Shown: positions 52,734 to 61,692 of the stretch, piece after piece | Layout: the number at the start of each line of letters is the position of its first letter | How positions within the stretch are numbered: position 1 is the first letter of the stretch | The notes under the pieces: model-generated | The model's database searches: none | Seen by the model: only the letters and a program-made list of their open reading frames with translations | What the model was told of the DNA's origin: nothing | Assembly (NCBI RefSeq): GCF_003111625.1 | Contig: NZ_MZGS01000019.1 | Span: 1-64,000, forward strand | Source of the DNA: Methanobrevibacter thaueri | GTDB lineage: Archaea; Methanobacteriota; Methanobacteria; Methanobacteriales; Methanobacteriaceae | DNA length: 64,000 nucleotides | Direction of reading: 5' to 3' | Program-made: the position numbers and the translations under genes

Positions 52734-54056
52734 ATGAAGCTTAAGGTTAAAAATATTTCAAAAATAGGCGGGGTTGTCAAGGCACCGCCATCAAAAAGTT
52801 ATTCACATAGGGCGGTTATTCTGGCCAGTTTGGCTAATGGAACATCTAAACTCTATGATATGTTATATTCAGAAGACACATTATCATCAATTAGGGTATG
52901 CAAGGCTTTAGGTGCAAAGATAAAGAAAACTGATGATTACTTGGAAGTCGTTGGAACCGGAGGTAAACTGCATAATTCCTCTGAAGAACCGATAGACTTG
53001 GCAAATTCCGGAACTACATTAAGGTTAATGACCAGCATTTCCGCCTTAAGTGACAATGAGGTCATATTGACCGGAGACGAATCCCTGCAGACCCGTCCAA
53101 TGGGACTTCTTATGGACGCATTGATGCCTTTGGGGATTGAAACCGAATCACTTAATGATAATGATAAGGCACCAATCCTAATTAAACCGGGATATGTCGG
53201 CGGTGAAACCAACATCTACGGCAATGTCAGTTCACAGTACATTTCATCAATCATAATATCTTCACCGTTGTCCGATAAGGGCGTTACTTTATATGTGTTG
53301 CCCGAATTCAAGTCAAAGCCTTATGTAAACATGACATTGGATATCATGAAAAAATTCGGCGTGAAATCCTTAAGGGGATATTATTTAAAGCATGAGTCCT
53401 GCGACAAGGAGCATCAAAGCTGTCGCATTGATGAGTTTAAGGTTAAAAAGCAGGATTATGTTGCCTGCGATTATACTGTTGAGGGAGATTATTCCTCAGC
53501 ATCTTATCTTTTGGCGTTAATAGCCATTAACGGTGGAAAGGCCAAGATCAAAAATCTGTTCAGGGATTCCAAGCAAGGCGATAAATATATTTTGGACATC
53601 CTGCAAAAGATGGGTGCCACAATTATCCGTGGGGAGGATTATGTCGAAATAGCCTCCAATGGTGATTTGAAAGCCATTGACGTCAACCTGTCAAATGCGC
53701 CAGATTTACTGATTACCGTTGCGGTTCTGGCTGCAATGGCTGAAGGCACAACCCACATCACTGGTGTTGCCCATGCGAGAGTTAAGGAAACCGACAGAAT
53801 CGATACGACCTGCCGTGAATTGGAGAAACTGGGCTGTAAGCTAGTTGAACATGAAGATGGAATGAGCATTACAGGAGGCGTAAGCTCCGGTGTTGTCGAT
53901 TCACATGGAGACCACAGACTGGCCATGGCATTCAGTCTAATAGGCCTTAAGCATGACATTGAAATCACAAACGGCGAAGTCTTTGACGTGTCATTCCCGA
54001 ATTTCATTGAGTCAATGGCAGAATTAGGATTTGAATTGGAGTTAGAAAATGAATAA
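52734..54056 (+). CDS. aroA: 3-phosphoshikimate 1-carboxyvinyltransferase (EPSP synthase)
   Basis: 440 residues from the ATG at 52734; an in-frame earlier start at 52713 is less likely because it adds a non-conserved stretch. Motifs: '[28 protein letters not shown]' (shikimate-3-phosphate Lys/Ser/Arg), '[17 protein letters not shown]' (LxNSGTxxR), '[12 protein letters not shown]', and 'RVKETDRI' with '[17 protein letters not shown]' at the end. It is the sixth step of aromatic amino acid synthesis. Its 3' end overlaps nth by 8 bases. Confidence 0.95.
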   Translation: MKLKVKNISKIGGVVKAPPSKSYSHRAVILASLANGTSKLYDMLYSEDTLSSIRVCKALGAKIKKTDDYLEVVGTGGKLHNSSEEPIDLANSGTTLRLMTSISALSDNEVILTGDESLQTRPMGLLMDALMPLGIETESLNDNDKAPILIKPGYVGGETNIYGNVSSQYISSIIISSPLSDKGVTLYVLPEFKSKPYVNMTLDIMKKFGVKSLRGYYLKHESCDKEHQSCRIDEFKVKKQDYVACDYTVEGDYSSASYLLALIAINGGKAKIKNLFRDSKQGDKYILDILQKMGATIIRGEDYVEIASNGDLKAIDVNLSNAPDLLITVAVLAAMAEGTTHITGVAHARVKETDRIDTTCRELEKLGCKLVEHEDGMSITGGVSSGVVDSHGDHRLAMAFSLIGLKHDIEITNGEVFDVSFPNFIESMAELGFELELENE

Positions 54057-54678
54057 GGAAGAGCGTGTAATCAAGTTGATTGAAGAGTTGGAAAGTGTGT
54101 TTACCATCAGGACATTCTTGGACCATGATCCATATAAGGTTTTAATCAGGACCATTTTATCCCAAAGAACCCGTGATGAGAACACAGACCAGGCCACCAA
54201 TAATTTATTCAGCAAATATCCTGACATTTATGCCGTTGTCGACGCTCCGATTGATGACGTTAAGGAATTGATTAGGCCTGCGGGCTTTTATAATGTTAAG
54301 GCTGCCCGCATTCAGGAGGTTTCACAGATTCTGATTGACCAGTATGGGGGAGAGGTTCCTGATACCGTTGAGGAAATGGTCAAACTGCCTGGAGTTGGCC
54401 GTAAGACCGCAAACTGCGTAATGGTTTTTGCTTTTGAGCTTCCTGCAATTCCTGTTGACACTCATGTTCACAGAATCTCAAATCGTTTGGGTCTGGTGGA
54501 TACCAAGAATCCGGAAGATACTGAGGTGGAATTGTGCAAGATTGCTCCTGAGGAACTGTGGATTAAATTGAACGACTTGATGGTTCAGTTTGGTCAAAAC
54601 ATCTGCAAACCGATTGGCCCTCAGTGTGAGATTTGTCCATGCACTGACATTTGCGATTACTTTAACGACAATATCTAA
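54049..54678 (+). CDS. nth: Endonuclease III (DNA glycosylase/AP lyase)
   Basis: 209 residues. Helix-hairpin-helix motif '[18 protein letters not shown]' with the catalytic Lys, and catalytic Asp in '[15 protein letters not shown]'. The C-terminal Fe-S loop is [17 protein letters not shown] (C-x6-C-x2-C-x5-C type). It removes oxidised pyrimidines in base excision repair. The ATG overlaps the aroA stop region. The upstream start is supported by a GGAGTT ribosome site inside aroA. Confidence 0.93.
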   Translation: MNKEERVIKLIEELESVFTIRTFLDHDPYKVLIRTILSQRTRDENTDQATNNLFSKYPDIYAVVDAPIDDVKELIRPAGFYNVKAARIQEVSQILIDQYGGEVPDTVEEMVKLPGVGRKTANCVMVFAFELPAIPVDTHVHRISNRLGLVDTKNPEDTEVELCKIAPEELWIKLNDLMVQFGQNICKPIGPQCEICPCTDICDYFNDNI

Positions 54679-54695
54679 TTATTTTTTTAGTCATA

Positions 54696-54756
54696 CCAAA
54701 ACATTTATAAAGTAAAACAATGTTATATAACAATAGTTATTATAACGAATGTTATA
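54696..54756 (+). promoter_or_regulatory. cysK promoter with TATAAC-N4-GTTATA operators
   Basis: The promoter element CCAAAACATTTATA (54696-54709) is shared letter for letter with the metY promoter. Downstream are AAAAC-AAT-GTTATA (54714-54727), TATAAC-AATA-GTTATT (54726-54741) and a perfect TATAAC-GAAT-GTTATA (54741-54756). They cover the expected transcript start, so a bound protein would repress. Confidence 0.65.
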
Positions 54757-54819
54757 TTAACTTTTAAAGTAACCCTTTTAATATGCCTAAAATATAATTA
54801 ATTAGTAGGAGAAAAAATC

Positions 54820-55767
54820 ATGGCAAATATTCCAAAATTGAAAAGAGGAGTGCTTGACAGCATAACAGATGCTATCGGAAACACTCCAATCGTAAGATTA
54901 AACAATTTAACTAAAGACTTAGAAGCAGAAGTAGATGTAAAGATAGAATCATTCAACCCAACCGGTAGTGTAAAGGACAGGGTTGCAGTTGCAATGATTG
55001 AAGATGCGGAAGAAAAAGGATTGCTCAAGGAAGGTTCAACAATCATCGAACCTACCAGCGGAAACACAGGTATTGGACTTGCATTCGCAGCGGCCGCAAA
55101 AGGCTACAAGTTAATCCTAACCATGCCTGAAACCATGTCCATTGAAAGGAGAAAATTCCTAAGCGTTTTAGGAGCAGAATTGGTATTGACTCCTGGTGCT
55201 GATGGAATGGGCGGAGCTATTGCAAAGGCAAATGAACTCAATGAGGAAACTCCTGATTCCATTATCTTAGGTCAATTCGACAACCCTGCAAACGTTAAAA
55301 TCCACGCAGAAACCACCGCTCAGGAAATCCTAAGGGATACCGAAGGCAAAGTTGACATTGTAATTGGCGGTGTCGGTACCGGTGGAACAATCACTGGAAT
55401 CGGTAAGGTATTGAAAGAGGAGGTTCCTGGCGTTAAGATTGTTGCAGTCGAACCGAAAGATTCACAGACCTTAGGAAAAGGTGAAAAAGGACCTCACAAG
55501 ATCCAAGGTATTGGTGCAGGATTTGTTCCTTCAATCTATGATGCAGATGTGATTGACGAGATTGTTCCCGTTGCAAATGAAGATGCTGGAAAAACTTTAC
55601 TTGCCCTTGCTCGTGAAGAAGGTATATTTTCAGGCATATCCTCTGGAGCAGCAACTTGGGCTGCTTTGGATTTAGCTAAAAAAGAAGAAAATAAAGGTAA
55701 AAGAATAATAGCCATCTTACCTGATAACGGTGAGAGATATCTCTCTGTAGACTGGTTATTTGAATAA
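54820..55767 (+). CDS. cysK: Cysteine synthase A (O-acetylserine sulfhydrylase)
   Basis: 315 residues. It makes cysteine from O-acetylserine and sulfide with PLP. Motifs: 'NPTGSVKDRVAVAMIEDAEEKG' (PLP Lys in SVKDR), 'PTSGNTGIGLAFAAAAKGY' (substrate loop), 'GGVGTGGTITGIGKVLKE' (phosphate loop), 'EGIFSGISSGAATWAALDLA'. Its AGGAG ribosome site is clear. It heads the sulfur block with cysE next (60 bases downstream, with its own palindrome) and has three operator-like palindromes at the promoter. No bacterial sulfate reduction genes are here, so sulfide must come from outside. Confidence 0.96.
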   Translation: MANIPKLKRGVLDSITDAIGNTPIVRLNNLTKDLEAEVDVKIESFNPTGSVKDRVAVAMIEDAEEKGLLKEGSTIIEPTSGNTGIGLAFAAAAKGYKLILTMPETMSIERRKFLSVLGAELVLTPGADGMGGAIAKANELNEETPDSIILGQFDNPANVKIHAETTAQEILRDTEGKVDIVIGGVGTGGTITGIGKVLKEEVPGVKIVAVEPKDSQTLGKGEKGPHKIQGIGAGFVPSIYDADVIDEIVPVANEDAGKTLLALAREEGIFSGISSGAATWAALDLAKKEENKGKRIIAILPDNGERYLSVDWLFE

Positions 55768-55778
55768 GAATAATTATA

Positions 55779-55794
55779 TATACCATATGTTATA
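55779..55794 (+). promoter_or_regulatory. TATAAC-N4-GTTATA-like site before cysE
   Basis: TATACC-ATAT-GTTATA differs by one base from the perfect sites before cysK and metY. It lies 34 bases upstream of the cysE ATG, in the gap between cysK and cysE. Confidence 0.5.
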
Positions 55795-55827
55795 ATATTT
55801 TAATTGTAAACTTTAGAGGTATATCAG

Positions 55828-56535
55828 ATGTTGCAAAATTTAAGGGATGAAATTAAAGCAATCAAACAGAAAGATCCTGCTGCTCGCTCTACATTAGAGA
55901 TTTTTTTATGCTACCCAGGATTTTACGCTTTATTATTCCATAGAGTCAGTCATTGGCTATGGAATCATTCTTTAAAACTTTTGGCCCGTATGAATTCCAA
56001 TTTAGCAAGATTTCTTACAGGAATTGAGATTCACCCCGGAGCAACATTTGGTAAAAGAGTATTTATCGACCATGGAATGGGAGTTGTTGTTGGAGAAACA
56101 GCAATTGTTGGCGATGACGTATTGCTCTATCAGGGAGTAATCCTTGGAGGAACCAGTACTGAAAAGACCAAAAGGCACCCGACCCTTGAAAGGGGAGTGA
56201 TTGTTGGTGCCGGTGCTAAGGTAATGGGTAACATCACAATTGGAGAGTACTCTAAAATAGGTACCGGAGCCGTTGTGTTGAAGGACGTTCCTCCGGAGTC
56301 AACCTGTGTAGGCGTTCCTGGACGCATTGTAAAATGTAGGGGCGTTCCTCACAAGGAAGTTGACCTTGACCACAATAAACTTCCAGACCCTGTCGCTGAT
56401 GCAATCAGAACTATTGAGCAACACCTCAAAGAGAATGATGAGCGTTTCAAAATATTATTCGATAAGCATGAGATTTGCTTTACTGAGGATATTAGGGACG
56501 AACAAGAAGATTTAGAGGATTTGTTTAAAAAATAG
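55828..56535 (+). CDS. cysE: Serine O-acetyltransferase
   Basis: 235 residues. It makes O-acetylserine for CysK. The N-terminal helical part ('ARSTLEIFLCYPGFYALLFHRVSHWLW') and the left-handed beta-helix with 'EIHPGATFGKRVFIDHGMGVVVGETAIVGDDVLLYQGVILGGTSTEKTKRHPTLERGVIVGAGAKVMGNITIGEYSKIGTGAVVLKDVPPESTCVGVPGRIV' are standard; the catalytic His pair is in 'FIDHGMG' and 'KRHPTL'. AGAGG ribosome site before the ATG. The C-terminal tail (about 195-235) is acidic and longer than in CysK-binding bacterial enzymes, and ends in Lys-Lys, not Ile. A regulator gene follows 12 bases later. Confidence 0.95.
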   Translation: MLQNLRDEIKAIKQKDPAARSTLEIFLCYPGFYALLFHRVSHWLWNHSLKLLARMNSNLARFLTGIEIHPGATFGKRVFIDHGMGVVVGETAIVGDDVLLYQGVILGGTSTEKTKRHPTLERGVIVGAGAKVMGNITIGEYSKIGTGAVVLKDVPPESTCVGVPGRIVKCRGVPHKEVDLDHNKLPDPVADAIRTIEQHLKENDERFKILFDKHEICFTEDIRDEQEDLEDLFKK

Positions 56536-56547
56536 AAGGGATATTTT

Positions 56548-56928
56548 ATGAAACCACCTTGTGAAATCGTAGTATGGTATGTGATACCCGCTATTAGATC
56601 AGAATTGGCAAAGGAACTTTTAAATTTAGGAATGAGGCAGAAAGATGTTTCTGAACTGATGGACATTACTCAACCTGCCGTTTCCCAATACATCACTGAT
56701 AAACGTGGAAGTGGAATCAAGCTTGATGATAATGTTAGACAAATGATAAAGGACTTTGCTCAAGAATTAGCAGATGGAAGAGCTACAAAAGCACAACTGA
56801 TAGGAAGGACATGTGCTATATGCAAACATGTTGAAACAGCAGATGTTTTAGAACAACTCAACATCGACAAATCCGACCTTGGTGAGGATTGTCAATCTTG
56901 TTTAGGTTCTGAAGCCAGTAATTGCTAA
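56548..56928 (+). CDS. Helix-turn-helix regulator with cysteine-rich C-terminus
   Basis: 126 residues. The DNA-binding helices are in 'IRSELAKELLNLGMRQKDVSELMDITQPAVSQYITDKRGSGIKLDDNVRQMIKDF' (Xre/Cro-like). The C-terminal part has Cys residues in 'GRTCAICKHVETADVLEQL...GEDCQSCLGSEASNC' (five Cys, C-x2-C twice plus a last-residue Cys), able to hold an Fe-S cluster or zinc; an N-terminal Cys (KPPCE) is also present. It follows cysE by 12 bases with AGGGATATT as ribosome site, so it is in the cysE operon. It is the best candidate to bind TATAAC-N4-GTTATA sites and sense cysteine or Fe-S status. Confidence 0.85.
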   Translation: MKPPCEIVVWYVIPAIRSELAKELLNLGMRQKDVSELMDITQPAVSQYITDKRGSGIKLDDNVRQMIKDFAQELADGRATKAQLIGRTCAICKHVETADVLEQLNIDKSDLGEDCQSCLGSEASNC

Positions 56929-56999
56929 AAATATTGGAAAATATAGTAAAGTATTTAAACTATTACTTACCAATATTTTAATATCCTATATATATTGAT

Positions 57000-57071
57000 G
57001 GCAAGTTTACCGAGTGGCTTAGGTGTGTGGCTGCAGACCATAATACGGGGGTTCAAATCCCTCACTTGCCT
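57000..57071 (+). tRNA. trnC: tRNA-Cys (anticodon GCA)
   Basis: Acceptor GGCAAGT (57000-57006) pairs fully with ACTTGCC (57064-57070); D stem ACC/GGT; anticodon stem TGTGG/CCATA around loop CTGCAGA, giving anticodon GCA at 57033-57035; T arm GGGGG-TTCAAAT-CCCTC. Discriminator U73 is the known cysteine identity base. CCA is not encoded. A TATATATT promoter-like stretch lies just upstream. It sits directly before cysS, its cognate synthetase gene, with a T run between. Confidence 0.95.
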
Positions 57072-57102
57072 TTTTAATTACTTTTTTTCGAGGTTTATTC
57101 TT

Positions 57103-58449
57103 ATGGAAATTTATTCAACTTTAACTCGTAGTAAAGAGGATTTTGAAACTATTAATGAAAATAGAGTTAACTTATTTGTATGTGGTCCTACCGTTTACGA
57201 TGACGCACATATAGGACATGGAAGAACATACATCTCTTTTGATACAATAAAAAGATACTTGGAATACAAAGGATATGCAGTATTCTACATTCAAAACGTA
57301 ACCGACATTGATGACAAGATTATTAACCGCTCAAAGGAAAGCGGAATTCCATCCGATGTCTTGGCACGCAGATTTGAGAAAAGGTACCGTGAAGACATGG
57401 AAAAATTGCATGTGAATGGCGTGAACCTGTTTGCAAGGGCAACAGACCACATGCCTGAAATCATAGATCAAATCCAAAGGCTGATTGACAAGGGATTTGC
57501 TTATGAAACCGAGGATGGAGTTTATTTTGAAATCGATACCTTTGACGAATTCGGTAAGCTATCCAACAGGAATGTTGAAGAGCTTGAATCCCATCGTGAA
57601 ATAGCCGAAACCACAAAGAAAAACCAGCAGGATTTCGCTTTATGGAAAAAACGTGAAGGTGTGGATGAACCTACCTGGCCGTCCCCATGGGGAGACGGAA
57701 GGCCTGGATGGCACATTGAAGATACTGCAATCACTGAATTCTACTTTGGAGAGCAATATGATGTCCACGGTGGAGGTTTAGATTTAATATTCCCTCACCA
57801 TGAGGCTGAAATCACACAGATGGAAGCGGTTTCAGGAAAATCCCCAATGGTAAGGTACTGGTTGCACACAGGATTCCTGAATGTTAATGGGGAAAAGATG
57901 TCCAAGTCTTTGCATAACTTCATTACAATCCGCGAATTGCTTGAAAGCTATGAGCCTGATACCTTCAGGTTCTTTGTATTGTCAACCCATTACAGAAGCC
58001 CTATTGACTTTTCAAAGGATTCACTTCACCAATCCGAAAGAAGCTTGGATAGAATCAGAAAATACTATGGGCTATTGGATGTTGAAGTGGGATATGACGA
58101 TTATGAATGTGATGCATTAAAACCTCACATGGAAGAGTTCTTCGCCAGTATGGATGATGATTTCAACACTCCAAAGGCCATTGCGGCAATATTTGGATTG
58201 ATCAACGACACCAAAAATGATCTTGACGCTTTCAGTGAGTCTGATAAGATTGCAATCAAGGCATTTCTGGATGATGCTGCTCACATTTTGGGAGTCAGCT
58301 TCGAGACTGAAGAGGTCAATGCTGGATCTGATGACTTGCTTAACCTGATTTCAGAGGTAAGGGCTGAACTCAGAGCCAACAAGCAATATGACTTATCAGA
58401 TAAAATCCGTGATAACCTACAGGCTTTAGGTTATGAAATAAACGACTAA
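57103..58449 (+). CDS. cysS: Cysteinyl-tRNA synthetase
   Basis: 448 residues from the ATG at 57103, with GAGG upstream; a longer frame from 56995 would run through the tRNA. Motifs: 'FVCGPTVYDDAHIGHGRTYISFDTIKRYLEY' (HIGH, zinc Cys), 'WPSPWGDGRPGWHIEDTAI', 'DVHGGGLDLIFPHHEAEITQMEA' (zinc His/Glu), 'EKMSKSLHNFITIREL' (KMSKS). Direct charging means that the organism need not use the SepRS/SepCysS route. It follows its tRNA by 31 bases. Confidence 0.95.
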   Translation: MEIYSTLTRSKEDFETINENRVNLFVCGPTVYDDAHIGHGRTYISFDTIKRYLEYKGYAVFYIQNVTDIDDKIINRSKESGIPSDVLARRFEKRYREDMEKLHVNGVNLFARATDHMPEIIDQIQRLIDKGFAYETEDGVYFEIDTFDEFGKLSNRNVEELESHREIAETTKKNQQDFALWKKREGVDEPTWPSPWGDGRPGWHIEDTAITEFYFGEQYDVHGGGLDLIFPHHEAEITQMEAVSGKSPMVRYWLHTGFLNVNGEKMSKSLHNFITIRELLESYEPDTFRFFVLSTHYRSPIDFSKDSLHQSERSLDRIRKYYGLLDVEVGYDDYECDALKPHMEEFFASMDDDFNTPKAIAAIFGLINDTKNDLDAFSESDKIAIKAFLDDAAHILGVSFETEEVNAGSDDLLNLISEVRAELRANKQYDLSDKIRDNLQALGYEIND

Positions 58450-58475
58450 GAGAATTATTATCTCTTCTTTTTTTT
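58448..58475 (+). terminator. Terminator of cysS
   Basis: AAGAGA (58448-58453) and TCTCTT (58461-58466) form a 6-pair stem followed by C and a run of T residues. Confidence 0.7.
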
Positions 58476-58512
58476 AATTTTTTTCTCAAATATCAAAATC
58501 TTTATATACTAA

Positions 58513-58625
58513 AATAACATATGTTATATTATATAACATAAGTTATAACTATTTTTTTAGGTTTTCCAAAACATTTATATATTAAAAATAACTATTGTTA
58601 TATAGTAAATATAACACGTGATATA
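58513..58625 (+). promoter_or_regulatory. metY promoter with four TATAAC-N4-GTTATA-like sites
   Basis: AATAAC-ATAT-GTTATA (58513-58528), perfect TATAAC-ATAA-GTTATA (58532-58547), AATAAC-TATT-GTTATA (58587-58602) and TATAAC-ACGT-GATATA (58610-58625). Two lie upstream and two downstream of the shared promoter element CCAAAACATTTATA (58566-58579). The distance from that element to the last site (44) matches the cysK promoter (45). Confidence 0.65.
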
Positions 58626-58659
58626 TTTTACTGAAATTCAAAAATTAAGGTGATAATAA

Positions 58660-59955
58660 ATGACAAATAAAGATTATGGATTAGCAACTTTAGGTGTACG
58701 TGCAGGACAAACTCCAGACCCCGCAACTGGGGCTCAAGCGGTTCCGATTTATCAGACAACTTCATATGTATTTAAAGACTCAGATGAGGCTGCAAGAAGA
58801 TTCGCCCTTCAAGAATTTGGACAGATTTACTCCAGATTAACTAACCCTACCAGTGATGTATTTGAAGCAAGAATTGCTGCTATCGAAGGCGGTAATTCAG
58901 GTCTTTCAACATCAAGTGGTCTTGCAGCAATTTCATATGCAATATTGAATGTAACCGAACCTGGAGACAACATCGTATCAGCGGACAACCTCTACGGAGG
59001 AACATACCAACTGTTCAACTACACCTTCAAGGATCTCGCAAGGGATGTCAAGTTCGTCAACTCACAGGACTTGCAGGCTTTTGAAGATGCAATCGATGAA
59101 AAGACAAAGGCAATATATGTTGAATCAATCGGAAACCCAAAATTGGACGTGCCTGACTTTGAAGCATTGGCTGAAATCGCACACTCACACGACATTCCAT
59201 TGATTGTTGACAACACCGTTGGTGTAGGACTCGTCAGACCATTGGAACATGGTGCAGACGTCATTGCGGCATCAGCAACCAAATATGTCGGAGGACACGG
59301 TACTGCAGTTGGAGGATACATTGTAGATTCCGGTAAATTCAACTGGGGCAACGGCAAGTTCGCAAACTTCACAAAAGCAGATCCAAGTTACCATGGATTG
59401 GTGTTCTGGGACGCATTTGGAGATGTTCCTGAACTTGGAAATATCGCATTTACCGTAAGGGCAAGAGCAAGACTCTTAAGGGACTTAGGCGCAACCCAAG
59501 CTCCTGTGCACAGTTTCATATTCCTACAAGGACTTGAAAGCCTTGACGTTAGAGTAAAAAGACACTCTGAAAACGCTTTAAAAGTTGCACAATTCCTTGA
59601 AGCTCACCCTAAAGTCAAATGGGTAAACTATCCTGGTTTGGAATCCCATCCAACATACGAAATCAACAAGAAATACTTGAAGGACAATTTTGCCGGAATC
59701 CTTGGTTTCGGTGTTGAAGGAGGAGAGGAAGCAGGACGTAAAGTGATTGAAAAACTGGAATTATTCTCAATACTTGCTAACATCGGGGATGCAAAAAGTC
59801 TCGCTATCCACCCTGCAAGTACTACACATCAACAATTGACTCCTGAAGAGCAGGAAGCAACCGGTGTAACACCTGACTTCATCAGACTTTCCATCGGTTT
59901 GGAGGATGTCAATGATTTGATTGATGATTTAAGTCAAGCACTTGACAGCATCTGA
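58660..59955 (+). CDS. metY: O-acetylhomoserine/O-acetylserine sulfhydrylase (Cys/Met metabolism PLP enzyme)
   Basis: 431 residues, the MetY/Met17 length. Motifs: 'LGVRAGQTPDPATGAQAVPIYQTTSYVFKDSDEAA', 'IYSRLTNPTSDVFEARIAAIEGG', 'VVDNTVGVGLVRPLEHGADVIAASATKYVGGHGTAVGG' (PLP Lys in SATKYVGGHG) and 'FIRLSIGLEDVNDLIDDLSQAL'. It joins sulfide with an O-acetylated amino acid to give homocysteine or cysteine. GGTGATAATAA precedes the ATG. It is in the sulfur block behind the palindrome-rich promoter. The group is often bacterial in origin. Confidence 0.94.
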   Translation: MTNKDYGLATLGVRAGQTPDPATGAQAVPIYQTTSYVFKDSDEAARRFALQEFGQIYSRLTNPTSDVFEARIAAIEGGNSGLSTSSGLAAISYAILNVTEPGDNIVSADNLYGGTYQLFNYTFKDLARDVKFVNSQDLQAFEDAIDEKTKAIYVESIGNPKLDVPDFEALAEIAHSHDIPLIVDNTVGVGLVRPLEHGADVIAASATKYVGGHGTAVGGYIVDSGKFNWGNGKFANFTKADPSYHGLVFWDAFGDVPELGNIAFTVRARARLLRDLGATQAPVHSFIFLQGLESLDVRVKRHSENALKVAQFLEAHPKVKWVNYPGLESHPTYEINKKYLKDNFAGILGFGVEGGEEAGRKVIEKLELFSILANIGDAKSLAIHPASTTHQQLTPEEQEATGVTPDFIRLSIGLEDVNDLIDDLSQALDSI

Positions 59956-60033
59956 GTAAGGTAACCCTTTACTCACTTAAAATTTATAAACTCAAAAATT
60001 TACAATAAAAAAAAGACAATTGGGAGATAAAGA

Positions 60034-61242
60034 ATGTATTTGGATAACTCAGCAACCACACAAGTTAGTGAGGAAGTTTTTGAAGAAATGAAACCATATT
60101 TCACTGAAGAGTTTGGAAACCCTTCAACTCTTTATAAAATTGGTCGTGAATCAAAAAAAGCATTAGATCAAGCTCGTCAAAGAGTGGCTGATGCAATCAA
60201 TGCAAAGCCTGAAGAGATCATATTTACAGGCGGAGGTTCAGAGTCTGATAATTTGGCAATAAAAGGAATAGCCTTCAAATTCCTTAACCAAGGCAAACAT
60301 ATAATCACAACAGAATTTGAACACCCTGCCGTTAAAGAAACTTTAGCATACCTGGAATCACTTGATTTTAAGGTTACCTACCTTCCAGTTTATGAAAACG
60401 GTATAATCAAAGTCGAGGACTTAAAAGAGGCGATTACTGATGATACAATCCTCATTACCATCATGCATGGTAACAACGAAATCGGTACAATCCAGCCTAT
60501 TGAAGAGATAGGTGAAATCGCCCGTGAAAAAGGCATCATATTCCACACAGATGCGGTGCAGACCTTCGGTAAAATTGAGGTGGATGTTGAGAAACTTAAT
60601 GTGAATTTACTTTCTTTGTCTTCTCATAAGATCAATGGTCCAAAAGGTGTTGGAGCATTATACATCAAAAAGGGAACTCGCGTAATACCATTGATTCATG
60701 GTGGAGGTCAGGAAAGAGGAATCAGGGCCGGAACCGAAAATGTTGCCGGAATCGTCGGATTCGGAAAGGCATGCGAACTGGCCAGCGAACAACTCGAGGA
60801 ACACCATGAAAAATTATCCGCAATCAGGGATGAGCTGATTGAAAAGGTATTGGGCACAATTCCAGAATCCTATGTGAACGGTGATATGGAACAAAGGCTC
60901 CCGAACCTTGTTAACTTCAGATTCAAAGCGATTGAAGGAGAATCATTAATTCTTCTATTGGATGCCCAAGGATATCAGGCATCAACAGGTTCTGCATGTT
61001 CCTCAAACAAGCTCGAGGCATCACCTGTGCTCACAGCATTAGGCCTTGACCCGGTTGATGTTCACGGATCACTGAGGATTTCCCTCGCTCCTGAAAGCGA
61101 TGCTTTTGATGTTGATGAATTTGTAGAGACTTTGGCAGGGGCCGTTTCAAGACTTAGGGAAATGTCTCCTTTATGGAATCAGGATTTAGATTATGATGGC
61201 GTTATGTGCGCAAAACACAGAGATAACTGTAGGATGTGTTAA
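60034..61242 (+). CDS. iscS: Cysteine desulfurase (NifS/IscS type)
   Basis: 402 residues. It removes sulfur from cysteine for Fe-S clusters. Motifs: start 'MYLDNSATTQVSEEVFEEMKPYF', PLP Lys in 'LSLSSHKINGPKGVGALYI', catalytic Cys in 'STGSACSSNKLEASPVLTALGL'. The C-terminal end adds a Cys/His cluster (MCAKHRDNCRMC) that is not part of the standard desulfurase core. GGGAG ribosome site. The scaffold gene follows after 2 bases. Confidence 0.94.
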   Translation: MYLDNSATTQVSEEVFEEMKPYFTEEFGNPSTLYKIGRESKKALDQARQRVADAINAKPEEIIFTGGGSESDNLAIKGIAFKFLNQGKHIITTEFEHPAVKETLAYLESLDFKVTYLPVYENGIIKVEDLKEAITDDTILITIMHGNNEIGTIQPIEEIGEIAREKGIIFHTDAVQTFGKIEVDVEKLNVNLLSLSSHKINGPKGVGALYIKKGTRVIPLIHGGGQERGIRAGTENVAGIVGFGKACELASEQLEEHHEKLSAIRDELIEKVLGTIPESYVNGDMEQRLPNLVNFRFKAIEGESLILLLDAQGYQASTGSACSSNKLEASPVLTALGLDPVDVHGSLRISLAPESDAFDVDEFVETLAGAVSRLREMSPLWNQDLDYDGVMCAKHRDNCRMC

Positions 61243-61244
61243 TT

Positions 61245-61619
61245 ATGGATTATTCAGAAAAGGTAATGGATCACTTTGCAAACCCTAGAAACTGTAGAAA
61301 AATGGAAGATGCAAATGGAGTTGGAACAGTAGGAAACCCTACCTGTGGAGATTTGATGACAATTTACATTAAAGTAAACGATGATGATGTCATCGAGGAC
61401 ATTTCATTCCAAACATTCGGTTGCGGGGCAGCAATCGCTACAAGCAGCATGATTACTGAGATTGCAGTTGGAAAAACCGTGGAAGAGGCTTTAAAAATCT
61501 CCAGAAATGACGTTGCTGAAGAATTGGACGGTCTTCCACCAGTCAAGATGCACTGTTCAAACCTTGCGGCCGACGGCCTTCAGGCAGCAATTGAAAACTA
61601 TAGGGAAAACAATCAATAG
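61245..61619 (+). CDS. iscU: Fe-S cluster assembly scaffold (IscU/NifU N-domain)
   Basis: 124 residues from the ATG at 61245. The three scaffold cysteines are in 'VGNPTCGDLM', 'TFGCGAAIATSSM' and 'VKMHCSNLAADGL', with the Asp of CGD that aids cluster release. It receives sulfur from the desulfurase encoded 2 bases upstream. No HscA/HscB binding motif is needed in archaea and I do not see LPPVK except as 'LPPVKMHC', which is present. Short single-domain form. Confidence 0.95.
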   Translation: MDYSEKVMDHFANPRNCRKMEDANGVGTVGNPTCGDLMTIYIKVNDDDVIEDISFQTFGCGAAIATSSMITEIAVGKTVEEALKISRNDVAEELDGLPPVKMHCSNLAADGLQAAIENYRENNQ

Positions 61620-61692
61620 GAATAAAAACAATCAATAATAATATATACCTTGTTAGATAAATTATCTTTAACTTAATAAGGAGATGTTTATT

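Noticed and set aside
58501-58660. Repeats before metY as a small mobile repeat element
   Set aside because: They reduce to 16-base palindromes also seen before cysK and cysE, which fits operators better.
59953-59977. Terminator hairpin at the metY stop
   Set aside because: TGAGTAAGG..CCTTTACTCA can pair with a bulge, but there is no T run after it, so I do not list it as a terminator.
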